Part shown: piece after piece, positions 8,109-16,411 of the stretch
How positions within the stretch are numbered: the stretch's first letter is position 1
Layout of the letters: each line of letters opens with the position of its first letter
Source of the DNA: CAWIJJ01 sp963836425
Lineage (GTDB): Bacteria > Acidobacteriota > Terriglobia > Bryobacterales > Bryobacteraceae
NCBI GenBank assembly: GCA_963836425.1
Contig: CAWIJJ010000015.1
Location: 194,780 to 258,779, forward strand
Reading direction: 5' to 3'
Length of the DNA stretch: 64,000 nucleotides
The notes under the pieces: generated by a model
Told to the model about the DNA's origin: nothing
Databases searched by the model: none
The model's input: only the letters and a program-made list of their open reading frames with translations
Translations under genes and position numbers: made by a program

Positions 8109-9728
8109 CTAAATGCTCAGCGGCTCGGTCTGCCGGCGACCCGACAGCTCGTAGTCGAAAATCGTCCTGGAAACAAAAACCGCCGTGAAAACGTTCGCGA
8201 TCAAGCCGATAACCAGCGTCACCGCAAACCCCTTCACCGGACCTTCGCCAAACAGGAACAGAAACGCGCACGACACCACCGTGGTCACGTGGGTGTCCAC
8301 AATCGTCCACCATGCCTTGTTGAATCCGGTGTCTACGGCCGTAATCACGCCCTTTCCGGTCTTCAACTCCTCACGAATCCTCTCGAAAATCAGAACGTTG
8401 GAGTCCACCGCCATACCAATCGTCAGAATCACCCCGGCGATCCCCGGCAAAGTGAGCACGGCGTGAAAGTAGGAAATGGCCGCCAGCAGGATGACCGTAT
8501 TGAGGAACAGCGCCAGAACCGCGTTTACGCCCGCCCGCTTATAGTACAGCAGCATCACGATGATGACCGCCGAGAGTCCGGCCAGGCCGGCCACGATGCC
8601 CTGCCGGATCGAGTCCGCCCCCAGCGAGGGACCGATCGTCCGCTCCTCCCCGTATTGCACGGAGGCGGGCAGGGAGCCCGACCGGAGGAACCGCGCCAGA
8701 TCCACCGCCTCCTGCTCGCTGCCCAGATTCGTGATGCGGCCCGAATCTTCGATGCGGCTCTGAATCGTGGCCACGCTCACCAGTTGGTTATCCAGCGAAA
8801 CCGCCAGCCGGTTGCCGATATTGGCCTCCGTGAAGCGGCCGAAACGCTTGCCGGCTTCCGGCGACAACGTGAAATTCGTCTCCCATTTGCGGAACTCGTC
8901 CTGCGAGGCCCGGGCATTGCGCATCTCGCGTCCCGAAACTACCGGTACCTTGCTCACCAGGTACCACTCCTCGCCTTCCGACCCGCCGCGCGGAATGGCG
9001 CGGACTTCCTTCGTGCCCAGCGGACGCACGCCGCCGTGCTGCGCCAGCAGCGCATCGCGGCTCGCGTAAGGGCCGTCCTTGACGTCCGTCAGTTCCAGCA
9101 CCGCCGCGGTGCCGATCAGTTCCTTGACGCGGGCCGGGTCGTCCACACCCGGGAGCTGCACCAGGATCTGGTAATCGGATCCGGAACCGCCGTACTGCTG
9201 GACGGACTTCTCCGCCAGGCCCAACTGGTCGATGCGGTTGCCGATCGTGTCGATCGTCCGCTGCACCGTGTCGCGCTTGAGCGCGATCAGGTCCGTCGGC
9301 TTCAGGCGCATCGTGTAGTCCGTCGAGTTCACCGCGGTCAGCACATAGCTCGGAAACCGCTCGCCCACCAGGCTGCGGAAGGCGCTCGACTGCGTGGCGG
9401 GAACGCCCTTGATCGTGATTTCCACTTTATCGGCGTCCTCGATCGTCTGCGGCTCGTTCCGGTCCATGCTGGTCCAGGTGATGTTCTGCTTCTTCAGGTC
9501 TTCCTTCATGCGGTCCATCGTCTGGTCCGCATCCGCCTTCACGGCGTCCTGCACCTGAACGGTCATCACCAGGTGGCTGCCGCCCTTCAGGTCGAGACCC
9601 AGGCGGATATTCTCGGAGAAGTTCTTCGCGAAATCCGCCTTCGACTTTGGAAACCCGATAATGCCATACACGCAAAGCAGTATCGTGACAAGGATGACCG
9701 CGCTTCGGGCCTTGATATTCGTCTTCAT
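8109..9728 (-). CDS. secD: Protein translocase subunit SecD
   Basis: 539 residues, partner of SecF. It has an N-terminal helix (about 10-27), then GLDLKGGSHL, a large periplasmic P1 domain, and five C-terminal helices including the conserved VDSNVLIFERIREEL near residue 445. These place it firmly in the SecD branch of the RND superfamily. It acts after SecYEG to complete protein export. The order tgt-yajC-secD-secF is the classical bacterial arrangement, and the gap to yajC is 28 bp. Confidence 0.97.
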   Translation of the reverse strand: MKTNIKARSAVILVTILLCVYGIIGFPKSKADFAKNFSENIRLGLDLKGGSHLVMTVQVQDAVKADADQTMDRMKEDLKKQNITWTSMDRNEPQTIEDADKVEITIKGVPATQSSAFRSLVGERFPSYVLTAVNSTDYTMRLKPTDLIALKRDTVQRTIDTIGNRIDQLGLAEKSVQQYGGSGSDYQILVQLPGVDDPARVKELIGTAAVLELTDVKDGPYASRDALLAQHGGVRPLGTKEVRAIPRGGSEGEEWYLVSKVPVVSGREMRNARASQDEFRKWETNFTLSPEAGKRFGRFTEANIGNRLAVSLDNQLVSVATIQSRIEDSGRITNLGSEQEAVDLARFLRSGSLPASVQYGEERTIGPSLGADSIRQGIVAGLAGLSAVIIVMLLYYKRAGVNAVLALFLNTVILLAAISYFHAVLTLPGIAGVILTIGMAVDSNVLIFERIREELKTGKGVITAVDTGFNKAWWTIVDTHVTTVVSCAFLFLFGEGPVKGFAVTLVIGLIANVFTAVFVSRTIFDYELSGRRQTEPLSI

Positions 9729-9756
9729 GGGAGTTTAAGAGCTACTTCTGTTCAAA

Positions 9757-10092
9757 TTACTTCTTTACTTCGGTCGAGGCCAGGCTGGACACGGCACTGC
9801 GCGCCACCTGCATCTTTATATTGTCCGGTTTCACGCGCAACACCAGCGTATCGTCGCCCTCGATGGCCACAATCGTCCCGATAATCCCCCCGCTGGTCAC
9901 CACCACATTGCCGTTCTGCAAACCCGCCAGCATCTTCGCCTGCTGCTTGCGCTGCCGCTGCATAGGCATAAAAAGCAGGAAATAGAAGATCCCGAAGATA
10001 AGAAGGATGGGAAGGAATCCCAGCAGGGAACTGGACGGCGCCGATTGCAGCAGGTACAGGTTGAAGATCACGTTTTCGCCAAAGGGAGTCAC
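9757..10092 (-). CDS. yajC: Preprotein translocase subunit YajC
   Basis: Small single-helix protein that associates with SecDF and SecYEG. The helix is near the N-terminus (GFLPILLIFGIFYFLLFMP), followed by the basic MQRQRKQQ and a small beta domain with the family motif GNVVVTSGGIIGTI. Start choice: the frame is open to an ATG at 10122, but that lies inside tgt. GTG at 10092 has GGAGG four bases upstream, and its GTGA overlaps the tgt stop codon, giving a 111-residue product of normal family size. The operon is tgt-yajC-secD-secF. Confidence 0.9.
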   Translation of the reverse strand: MTPFGENVIFNLYLLQSAPSSSLLGFLPILLIFGIFYFLLFMPMQRQRKQQAKMLAGLQNGNVVVTSGGIIGTIVAIEGDDTLVLRVKPDNIKMQVARSAVSSLASTEVKK

Positions 10093-11228
10093 TCGGCCTC
10101 CACCGGCGCCGAGCGCACACACTTCAAGTATTCCGGGAATGAATCCGATACTATAGCGTGCCTAATCTCACGCATTATGTCAAGGTACCGCCGGATGTTG
10201 TGTCGCGTCGCCAGCACGGCGTATAAAATCTCCCCGGACTGGAACAGGTGACGCAGGTATGCTCGGGAGTATCTGGTGCAAGTATAACACTGGCACGCCG
10301 GGTCCACCGGGCGGGGGTCGTCGCGGTAGCGGGCGTGCTTGATGATGACCCGGCCTTCGGACGTAAACAGATAGCCGTTGCGGGCGTTGCGGGAAGGTAG
10401 AACACAATCCATCATGTCGATGCCGCGGGCCACGTACTCCGGCAGTTCCAGCGGCATTCCGACTCCCATCGCATAGCGCGGCCGGCCGCGCGGCAACAGC
10501 CCGGCCGTCACTTCCGCCATTTCGAGGCTTAGCGGACGGGGTTCGCCTACCGACAGCCCGCCCACCGCGTACCCGTCCGCGTCGAGATCGACCAGCGCCG
10601 ACGCGCATTCCCGGCGCAGGTCGGCGAACATCGAACCCTGCACGATCGGAAACAGCGCGTGCCGGGTTTCGATCGCGGCCAGGCGCTCGCGGTGGTGGGC
10701 CGCCGCCTGCCGCGCCCAGCGTACGGTCCGCTGCATGCTGGCGCGGGCGTACTCGTGGCTCACGGGGTACTCCGGACACTCGTCCAGCACCATCAGGATG
10801 TCGCTGCCGTAGGCAAGCTGCGCGTCCACCGTGGATTCCGGGGTGAAGGTGTGCAGGTCGCCGTCGATATGCGACCGAAACACCACGCCCTGGTCCGTGA
10901 TCTTCCTGAGGCCGCTGAGGCTGAATACCTGGAAGCCTCCCGAATCGGTGAGAATGGCGTTCGGCCAGGACATGAACCGGTGCAGGCCGCCCAGCTTGCG
11001 GATCAGTTCGTGGCCGGGGCGCAGGAACAGATGGTAGGTGTTGGCCAGCAGGATCCGCACGCCGAGTTCCTCGTTGAGGTCGCGCTGGGTGAGGCCCTTC
11101 ACCGTGGCCTGCGTGCCCACCGGCATGAAGACGGGGGTTTCGATGGTTCCGTGCGGCGTGTGCAGCAGTCCGGCGCGCGCCCCCGTCTCGCGGCACTCGG
11201 CCACCACTTCAAAAGAGATCTGCGGCAA
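10089..11228 (-). CDS. tgt: Queuine tRNA-ribosyltransferase (tRNA-guanine transglycosylase)
   Basis: 379 residues. Exchanges guanine 34 for the queuine precursor preQ1 in the anticodon of Asp, Asn, His and Tyr tRNAs. Family features are visible: TDSGGFQVFSLSGL with the general acid/base Asp near residue 94, GVGMPLELPEYVARGIDMMDCVLPSRNARNG in two adjoining motifs around the nucleophilic Asp, and the zinc site CxCxxC (CQCYTC) with a later His near residue 310. It is full length with a good N-terminus. First gene of the tgt-yajC-secDF set, with a GTGA overlap to yajC. Confidence 0.97.
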   Translation of the reverse strand: MPQISFEVVAECRETGARAGLLHTPHGTIETPVFMPVGTQATVKGLTQRDLNEELGVRILLANTYHLFLRPGHELIRKLGGLHRFMSWPNAILTDSGGFQVFSLSGLRKITDQGVVFRSHIDGDLHTFTPESTVDAQLAYGSDILMVLDECPEYPVSHEYARASMQRTVRWARQAAAHHRERLAAIETRHALFPIVQGSMFADLRRECASALVDLDADGYAVGGLSVGEPRPLSLEMAEVTAGLLPRGRPRYAMGVGMPLELPEYVARGIDMMDCVLPSRNARNGYLFTSEGRVIIKHARYRDDPRPVDPACQCYTCTRYSRAYLRHLFQSGEILYAVLATRHNIRRYLDIMREIRHAIVSDSFPEYLKCVRSAPVEAE

Positions 11229-11348
11229 GCTTCGATTGTAATGACATTTCGCGGGTGCGGGCCCGGGGGCAAACGTCCGCCGCCGCTATCCGTCCAATCC
11301 TCATCGCGCGCGCGGGAGCCCTCGCGCCGGGCGGTAGACTGGACAAAG

Positions 11349-12422
11349 ATGACAAGCACACGACGGACCTTCGTATCGTCCCTGGCAGGGGCCGGAGTAC
11401 TGGCCGCCGCGCCGCAGGCAAAAAAGAAGATTCTCATCCTGGGGGGCACCGGCTACCTCGGACCCGCCACCGTGGAAGCGGCCCGCGCCCGCGGTCACGA
11501 GATCACCCTGTTCAATCGCGGCAAAACACGGCCCGATCTTTTCAAGGACCTCGAGATCCTGCACGGCGACCGCGACCCGCTCAAGGACGAAGGCCTGAAG
11601 GCGCTCGAAGGCCGCCAGTGGGACACCGTGATCGACAATTCCGGCTACTTTCCGCGCCTCGTGAACGCCTCCGCCCGCCTGCTTGCCCCCAACGCCAAAC
11701 ACTACATCTTCATTTCCTCGATTTCGGCCTACGCGGACAACGCCACCGAAAACCAGGACGAGACCGGGAAACTGGCAACCACGAAAGAGCCGGAGGTCGA
11801 AAAGATCACGGAAGGAAGTTACGGCCCCCTGAAGGTGCTTTGCGAGAAAGCGGCGCAGCAAGCCTTCCCGAATCGCACGGCCGTGGTGCGTCCCGGGTAC
11901 ATCGTGGGGCCGGACGACCCCAGCGGGCGCTTCACCTACTGGCCGGTGCGCATCGACCGCGGCGGCGAAGTGCTCGCCCCGGGCGCGCCCGCCGATCCGC
12001 TTCAGATCATCGATGTGCGCGACCTCGGCGCCTGGCTGGTGACGCTTTCCGAGCAGCAGACCAGCGGCGTGTTCAACGCCTGTGGTCCCAAGGGCCGGCT
12101 GGCCTGGGGCGACGTCCTTCAGGCCTGCCGCAAGGCCTCCAAAGCGCAGGCGACGCTCACCTGGGTCCCGGCCGAGTGGCTGGAGAAAAACGACGGAGAG
12201 GTTTTTCCCATCTGGGCGCCGTACCGCACCGGGACGCGCGGATTCCATACCTGGAAGAACGAACGCGCCGTCAAAGCCGGACTCAAATTCCGTCCCGTGC
12301 AGCAGACCGTTTCCGATACCCTGGCGTGGTATAAATCGCAGAGCGAGCGCAGCAAACTGGCCGGGCCCGCGCCCGAAAAAGAGGCCGAGCTGCTGGCCAA
12401 ATGGAAGAACGGCACGAAATAA
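11349..12422 (+). CDS. NAD-dependent epimerase/dehydratase-like protein with a Tat-like signal
   Basis: 357 residues. The N-terminus MTSTRRTFVSSLAGAGVL resembles a twin-arginine signal, so export after folding is plausible. The Rossmann nucleotide motif GGTGYLG follows at about 33-39 in a short-chain (extended SDR) fold. Residues such as SSISAY and YGPLKVLCEK resemble the catalytic S/Y-x3-K segment. The substrate is unknown, though an NDP-sugar or sugar derivative is likely by family. The ATG at 11349 was chosen because the longer frame upstream is antisense to tgt. It ends 2 bp before the next gene, so the two form an operon. Confidence 0.82.
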   Translation: MTSTRRTFVSSLAGAGVLAAAPQAKKKILILGGTGYLGPATVEAARARGHEITLFNRGKTRPDLFKDLEILHGDRDPLKDEGLKALEGRQWDTVIDNSGYFPRLVNASARLLAPNAKHYIFISSISAYADNATENQDETGKLATTKEPEVEKITEGSYGPLKVLCEKAAQQAFPNRTAVVRPGYIVGPDDPSGRFTYWPVRIDRGGEVLAPGAPADPLQIIDVRDLGAWLVTLSEQQTSGVFNACGPKGRLAWGDVLQACRKASKAQATLTWVPAEWLEKNDGEVFPIWAPYRTGTRGFHTWKNERAVKAGLKFRPVQQTVSDTLAWYKSQSERSKLAGPAPEKEAELLAKWKNGTK

Positions 12423-12424
12423 CC

Positions 12425-13453
12425 ATGCGAAAAGTGCAGTGGGGCATCCTGGGGGTGGCACGGATCGCCACCCACCGCATCATTCCCGCCATGCGGGCCT
12501 GCGAGTTTGGCGAAGTGGCGGCCATCGCCTCGCGCGACCCCGCGAAAGCGGAAGCCGCCGCCCGCGAGCACGGAATTCCCAGGGCGTACGGTTCCTATGA
12601 AGAACTCCTCGCCGACCCCGAGATCGAGGTAGTCTACAATCCGCTCCCGAACCACCTGCACGTCCCTTTATCGATCCGCGCGGCGGAAGCCGGCAAGCAC
12701 GTCCTCTGCGAGAAGCCGGTGGGCCTGAACATGGCCGAGGCGCTCGCCTTGAAGGCGGCGCGGGACCGCACCGGCGTAGTCATCGGCGAGGCCTTCATGG
12801 TGGCCACCCATCCGCAATGGGTGCGGACCGTGCAACTGGTGCGGGAAGGCCGCATCGGAGCGCTGCGCTACGCTCTTTGCAATTTCGGATACCCGAAACT
12901 CGCGCCCGGCAACGTCCGCAACGTGCGGGAATGGGGCGGAGGCGCGATCCTCGATATCGGCTGCTATCCCATCAAGACATCCCGCATGGTCTTCGGCGAA
13001 GAACCGCTGCGCGTCGCCGCCACCCTCCAGCGCGACCCGGATTCCGGCGTGGATGTGCTGGCATCCGCCATCCTCGAGTACCCGTCGGGCCACTGCGTCT
13101 TCACCTGCGGCATCGGGGTGGCGGGCAATCAGCGCATGCAGTTCTTCGGCACGGCGGGACGCGTGGAAATCCAGATACCGTTCAACGCCACGCCGGGCGG
13201 CGTTTCGCGCATCCTGGTGGACGACGGCCGCGACTTCCAGGGGACCGGGATCCAGGTGGAAGAGATCGCCGCCTGCGACCAGTACACGATTCAGGGCGAC
13301 CGCTTTTCCCAGGCGGTGCGCACCGGCACGCCGCCGCCTGTGCCGCTCGAAGATTCGGTCCGGAACATGGCGGTGATCGACGCTGTTTTCCGCGCCGCGG
13401 AGCGGGGCACGTGGGAGCGGGTCGAGTTCAGTTCCGCGGCGCGCCCGGCTTGA
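12425..13453 (+). CDS. Gfo/Idh/MocA family oxidoreductase
   Basis: 342-residue cytoplasmic NAD(P)-dependent enzyme. The N-terminal Rossmann domain begins VQWGILGVARIA, the family signature CEKPVGLN is near residue 97, and GGGAILDIGCYPI (near residue 178) belongs to the C-terminal substrate domain. Members oxidise or reduce sugars and polyols. The substrate cannot be read from sequence. The ATG at 12425 lies 2 bp after the stop of the epimerase-like gene. Together these two genes look like a small sugar-modification operon. The 3' end overlaps the ThuA-like gene convergently by 26 bp. Confidence 0.9.
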   Translation: MRKVQWGILGVARIATHRIIPAMRACEFGEVAAIASRDPAKAEAAAREHGIPRAYGSYEELLADPEIEVVYNPLPNHLHVPLSIRAAEAGKHVLCEKPVGLNMAEALALKAARDRTGVVIGEAFMVATHPQWVRTVQLVREGRIGALRYALCNFGYPKLAPGNVRNVREWGGGAILDIGCYPIKTSRMVFGEEPLRVAATLQRDPDSGVDVLASAILEYPSGHCVFTCGIGVAGNQRMQFFGTAGRVEIQIPFNATPGGVSRILVDDGRDFQGTGIQVEEIAACDQYTIQGDRFSQAVRTGTPPPVPLEDSVRNMAVIDAVFRAAERGTWERVEFSSAARPA

Positions 13454-14261
13454 CGTCGTCGCCCACCAGGCGCAGCACCCAGCGCAGCGCTTCGTGGTAC
13501 ATGTGCTGCACGCGCGGGTCGTCCCAGGCCTCCACCGTGTGGCCGAAACTCGAATAGAAAACCCGGCCCTTGCCGTGCATCTTGGCCCAGGCCACGGCGA
13601 AATCCTTGTCGGTGCGGTGAATGTTGGGCTTCGAAAAATCGAGTTTCGACGCGTCCAGCCGCGCCAGCACGTGTACCTTGTCGCGCGACCAGTCCTTGTG
13701 CTGGTAGATCTCGTCGTGGATGGTGAAACTCTGCGGGAACATGTCCATACCGGGAAACGCGCGGTCCTCCATCACCACCGGCGCGTCGAAGGTGTTCCAC
13801 GGGTGCTGGTCGAAATAGCCGCCGATCATTTCGCCGAACTCGGGCCAGTCGAAGAAGGCATCGTCGCCGGTATGGGCGCCGACGAAGCCCTTGCCGTCCT
13901 CTTTGATGAAGGACATCAGGTCCTTCTTCTGCTGAGGGGTGATGGGATCGCCCACGCCAAAATAGAAGATCGCGTCGAAATAGTCGAGATTCCTCGTGTT
14001 GCGCGCGGGCTCCGGGATCGGCTGTTTGGTGATCCACTGCGAATCGGTGCGGATGAACATGTCGTAGGCGCCGCTCTCCCGGCCCAGGCGTTCCATGACG
14101 GCGGCGGCGTGGGAAATGGAATCGTGCTGGAACCCGCCCTGGGCGTCGCACCAGGCCAGCACGCGCTTGCGGCGGGCCTGCGGCGACTGGGAATGGAGAG
14201 GCACCAGCAAAATCCCCCCGAGCACGACGGCCGCGAGGCTGGCAATCCAAGTTCGGCGCAT
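13428..14261 (-). CDS. ThuA-like domain protein, secreted
   Basis: 277 residues with an N-terminal signal sequence (RTWIASLAAVVLGGILLVPLHSQ), so periplasmic or extracellular. The remainder is a class I glutamine-amidotransferase-like fold of the ThuA family. Typical pieces are YFDAIFYFGVGD, GFVGAHTGDDAFFDWPEFGEMIGGYF in two adjoining motifs, and GRVFYSSFGHTVEAW near the C-terminus. ThuA proteins are linked to trehalose or related disaccharide use, but their chemistry is poorly established. It converges on the Gfo/Idh gene. In this lineage such genes are often close to sugar oxidoreductases. Confidence 0.85.
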   Translation of the reverse strand: MRRTWIASLAAVVLGGILLVPLHSQSPQARRKRVLAWCDAQGGFQHDSISHAAAVMERLGRESGAYDMFIRTDSQWITKQPIPEPARNTRNLDYFDAIFYFGVGDPITPQQKKDLMSFIKEDGKGFVGAHTGDDAFFDWPEFGEMIGGYFDQHPWNTFDAPVVMEDRAFPGMDMFPQSFTIHDEIYQHKDWSRDKVHVLARLDASKLDFSKPNIHRTDKDFAVAWAKMHGKGRVFYSSFGHTVEAWDDPRVQHMYHEALRWVLRLVGDDVKPGAPRN

Positions 14262-14330
14262 AAGTCACATTGTCCACCGCCGCCCGCCCTCGCGACAAGG
14301 AGCCGTTTCCCCCCACCCGCAGGCCCACGC

Positions 14331-14483
14331 CCCGCGCGCCGGCAATCCCGGTTCATCAGGCGTCCCACCGAAGCGCCGTCAACGGATCCACACGCGTGGC
14401 CCGCCGCGCCGGAACATAGCAGGCCGCCAGGGCGAAAACGCCAACGTCAGGGCGGCGCCGGCGAACGAGAGCGGGTCCAGCGG
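14331..14483. repeat. Direct repeat copy A (truncated end of the ADOP permease gene)
   Basis: These 153 bp are almost identical to 17312-17465, which is the 3' end plus downstream flank of the complete ADOP permease gene. The copy keeps the stop codon and about the last 40 codons on the minus strand. It has lost one C (GAAAACGCC here against GAAAACCGCC) and breaks off abruptly at 14483. Weaker similarity extends left to a shared GGAGCCGTTTCCCC (14299). The two copies bracket the toxin-antitoxin and IS3-remnant segment. Confidence 0.85.
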
Positions 14484-14617
14484 TATGGCGACGTAATCGA
14501 ACCTGTCGTCGTCGTGCTACGAAGCTCGTGGGTAGATTCTTAAAAAACTTCGAACACCGCTGTCGAATCCGAAAATCGACTGCCGTTGTGCAACTTCGCC
14601 GATGGGGCACGCGAAGG

Positions 14618-14911
14618 TTACGCTGCCTGGCGGGGCTTCACCGTACGCTCTATGGTGCGGCCGGCTTTCCGCTGGGCCATGCGCAGCTCGTAGAACGTCT
14701 GCAGATTTAGCCAGAGTTCCGCTGTCGTACCGAAGTAACGCGCCAGCCTCAGCGCGGTGTCGGCGCTGACGCCGCGCCGGCCAAGTACGATTTCGTTCAG
14801 GCGCGCCGCGCCAATCCCAAGTTCCTTGGCCAGGGCGTTAACGCTCATGCCCAACGGGACGAGGTACTCCTCCTTGAGCGTCTCGCCGGGATGTGGTGGC
14901 TTCATCGTCAT
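14618..14911 (-). CDS. higA: HigA-type antitoxin (XRE-family addiction module antidote)
   Basis: 97-residue DNA-binding protein. It starts MTMKPPHPGETLKEEYL, the usual opening of HigA/VapI antidotes. A helix-turn-helix follows at about residues 22-60 (MSVNALAKELGIGAARLNEIV) with DTALRLARYFGTTAELWLNLQ after it. It should neutralise the preceding RelE-like toxin and repress their shared promoter. The toxin gene is upstream with a 12-bp gap, the toxin-first order typical of higBA. Confidence 0.92.
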   Translation of the reverse strand: MTMKPPHPGETLKEEYLVPLGMSVNALAKELGIGAARLNEIVLGRRGVSADTALRLARYFGTTAELWLNLQTFYELRMAQRKAGRTIERTVKPRQAA

Positions 14912-14923
14912 GCTGTTGCTCCT

Positions 14924-15199
14924 TTAATGGTAGTCAACAATTTCTACGTTGACGGCCTTCCCGTCATGCCATGCGAAGCAGATCCGGTACCGGTCATTGA
15001 CCCGGATACTGTGCTGGCCGGTGCGGTCTTCGCGAAGGGCCTCGAGCTGAAGTCCGGGGTTCTTCAGGTCAGTGAGCGTTGCCGCCGAGTGCAGGATGGC
15101 GAGCTTGCGGTAGGCTACTTTGGCCACGGCGCCAAACTTCCGGGGCCGGACACCGTTGAAAATCTTTTCGGTGTCCGAATCCTTGAAGCTCACTATCAC
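14924..15199 (-). CDS. higB: HigB/RelE-type toxin
   Basis: About 91 residues, a putative ribosome-dependent mRNA interferase. The C-terminal half GQHSIRVNDRYRICFAW is the hallmark of HigB-like toxins, and IVSFKDSDTEKIFNG is the common opening. Start choice: no ATG fits. The frame stays open much further upstream, but that part is decayed IS3 sequence. GTG at 15199 (or a second GTG at 15193) gives the normal family length. No clear Shine-Dalgarno sequence is present. It is followed by the antitoxin after 12 bp. Confidence 0.85.
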   Translation of the reverse strand: MIVSFKDSDTEKIFNGVRPRKFGAVAKVAYRKLAILHSAATLTDLKNPGLQLEALREDRTGQHSIRVNDRYRICFAWHDGKAVNVEIVDYH

Positions 15200-15204
15200 A
15201 CTCG

Positions 15205-15226
15205 TATCGTATATCGGCCAACGATA
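15205..15226 (-). promoter_or_regulatory. Inverted repeat upstream of higBA (possible HigA operator)
   Basis: TATCGT at 15205-15210 and ACGATA at 15221-15226 form a perfect 6-bp inverted repeat with a 10-bp spacer. It starts five bases before the GTG of the toxin. Antitoxins of this family repress their own operons at such repeats. The assignment rests on position only. Confidence 0.4.
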
Positions 15227-15399
15227 AATCGCAAGCCGGTGTTGCGTATCAGAACCCTCCGCAGAAGGTCTCGCGCACTTCGGTGTGGACCAGCATTTTC
15301 CCCTATCACGTATTAGGCCGGCAGAGAGGCGGAACAGAGTGAGTTTCCGGGAAGCTGCACGACTCTGCCGGCCGTATCTGGTAACGTCGCTCGTAATGC

Positions 15400-15623
15400 G
15401 CAAGCGGGCATATAGGCGGACTATCCAGCCGACGAGTTTGCGCCACACCCCGAGGCTGCACAATGTTTTGAACGATCTCCCGTAGGATCTGGCGGTCGAC
15501 CGATAGGTTCGCGACGAAGCGGTTCAGCCTGTGTTCGTCGCGCAACTGCCGCATTTCGCTCAGGGCGTTGATTCCCAGCCCGGCGCGCTGTTTCTTGCAC
15601 GTATAGAACGGGGCTTGGCTAAT
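15400..15623 (-). pseudogene. IS3-family orfA remnant, C-terminal part
   Basis: On the minus strand this stretch reads ISQAPFYTCKKQRAGLG, then LSEMRQLRDEHRLNRF, then VANLSVDRQILREIVQ. This matches the order and spacing of IS3 (IS407-like) OrfA: the end of the helix-turn-helix (ISxATFYxWKKxYxGL) followed by the leucine zipper (LxxLxxENRxLKRLVADLxLDxxxL). There is no start and the N-terminal helix-turn-helix is missing here. A matching N-terminal piece lies at 16803-16892 on the same strand. Confidence 0.7.
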
Positions 15624-15722
15624 CGAGTAAGCAATCAAATTGGACCTGACTGGCCGATACATCGATAATCTACATTAAGGTAGTTTAGATTGGCAGAGTT
15701 TTCGGGGAGCAGATCAAAAGGG

Positions 15723-16076
15723 CTAAAGATCCAAAACGATCTTCAGGGCTTCAGCGATCTTCGAAAGTGTTTCCGGCTTGACCTGTCCATAGACCTTGCC
15801 AAGCCGTGACTCATCAACGACCCGAAGTTGATGGCAGACTACAAAGCTGTCCTTCTCAATTCCAGCTTCGCCCCGCTTGATCAGCACGCGCATGGGACCC
15901 GGTTGTTTTACGTTTTCCGCTCCCGTGATGGGAGCCACGATTGTGAGCTGAGAGTGCCGGTTTAAGAGATCGCTTTGCACAACTACGCAGGGGCGAGTTT
16001 TCATGAACTCGCGACCGACGCTGGGGTCCAGGTTCACCGCGACCACAGCGCCCCGACTACAGTTGAGTGGCATCAA
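15723..16076 (-). CDS. PemK/MazF family mRNA interferase toxin
   Basis: 117 residues with the MazF/PemK fold. GAVVAVNLDPSVGREFMKTRPCVVVQSD in two adjoining motifs is the conserved N-terminal strand pair with the R-P-V/C-V-V-Q segment, followed by TIVAPITG and the C-terminal SFVVCHQLRVVDESRLGKV. These enzymes cleave mRNA at short sequences. The gene overlaps the stop of the upstream antitoxin by 4 bp, so the pair is translationally coupled. It ends about 50 bp before IS3 remnant sequence. Confidence 0.92.
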   Translation of the reverse strand: MMPLNCSRGAVVAVNLDPSVGREFMKTRPCVVVQSDLLNRHSQLTIVAPITGAENVKQPGPMRVLIKRGEAGIEKDSFVVCHQLRVVDESRLGKVYGQVKPETLSKIAEALKIVLDL

Positions 16077-16345
16077 AAAGCGGATTCGGCATCCACATGC
16101 TTAAACTCATCCATCAGTTGACGGTCTGAGTCTGCGTTTGCGGAAAGACTCTCTGCAATTTGGAGTTCAAGTTTTACCCTCCGCCTGTTCCGCAGAAAAG
16201 TTTCTACTGCGGTTCGAATAAGAGAGCTGCGATTTGTCGAAAGCTCGTGAACCGCTCGTTCGGTCTCCTGGAACAGGGAAGCGGGAAAATCGATGGCAAT
16301 CTTCACCGATGATCCACTCGCCCGCTTCGCGGCTGATGCCGGCAC
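16073..16345 (-). CDS. Ribbon-helix-helix antitoxin of the PemK/MazF pair
   Basis: About 90 residues. The N-terminal ribbon-helix-helix is VKIAIDFPASLFQETERAV followed by STNRSSLIRTAVETFL, and the acidic C-terminal tail would wrap the toxin. Start choice: an in-frame ATG exists at 16384, but it lies inside a promoter -10 box. GTG at 16345 has AGGAGG exactly six bases upstream (16352-16357) and lies downstream of the expected transcription start. It is therefore taken as the true start. A 4-bp overlap with the toxin follows. Confidence 0.85.
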   Translation of the reverse strand: MPASAAKRASGSSVKIAIDFPASLFQETERAVHELSTNRSSLIRTAVETFLRNRRRVKLELQIAESLSANADSDRQLMDEFKHVDAESAF

Positions 16346-16382
16346 TCGGTGCCTCCTGGTTTTGCTTGGCTTGGTAGAATTC

Positions 16383-16411
16383 ATAATACATCCGCTCTAT
16401 CGGATTGTAAA
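16383..16411 (-). promoter_or_regulatory. Sigma-70 type promoter of the PemK/RHH operon
   Basis: On the minus strand, TTTACA (16406-16411), a spacer of exactly 17 bp, and TATTAT (16383-16388). Transcription should start near 16376, upstream of the AGGAGG at 16352-16357 and the GTG at 16345. The -10 box contains the first two bases of the ATG that would otherwise look like the gene start. Confidence 0.7.

Noticed and set aside
8025..9884. Very long open frames on the plus strand opposite secD, acnA, carB, the nucleotidase and others
   Set aside because: They follow the codon pattern of the real genes on the other strand, a common effect at high GC, and encode Arg/His-rich low-complexity products.
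14356..14610. An 84-codon frame ending like the ADOP permease
   Set aside because: Only the last ~26 residues are permease sequence. It is the truncated repeat copy, not a gene.
15199..15463. A 179-residue version of the HigB toxin
   Set aside because: The N-terminal 88 codons coincide with IS3 remnant sequence in another frame and are not part of any RelE/HigB family member.
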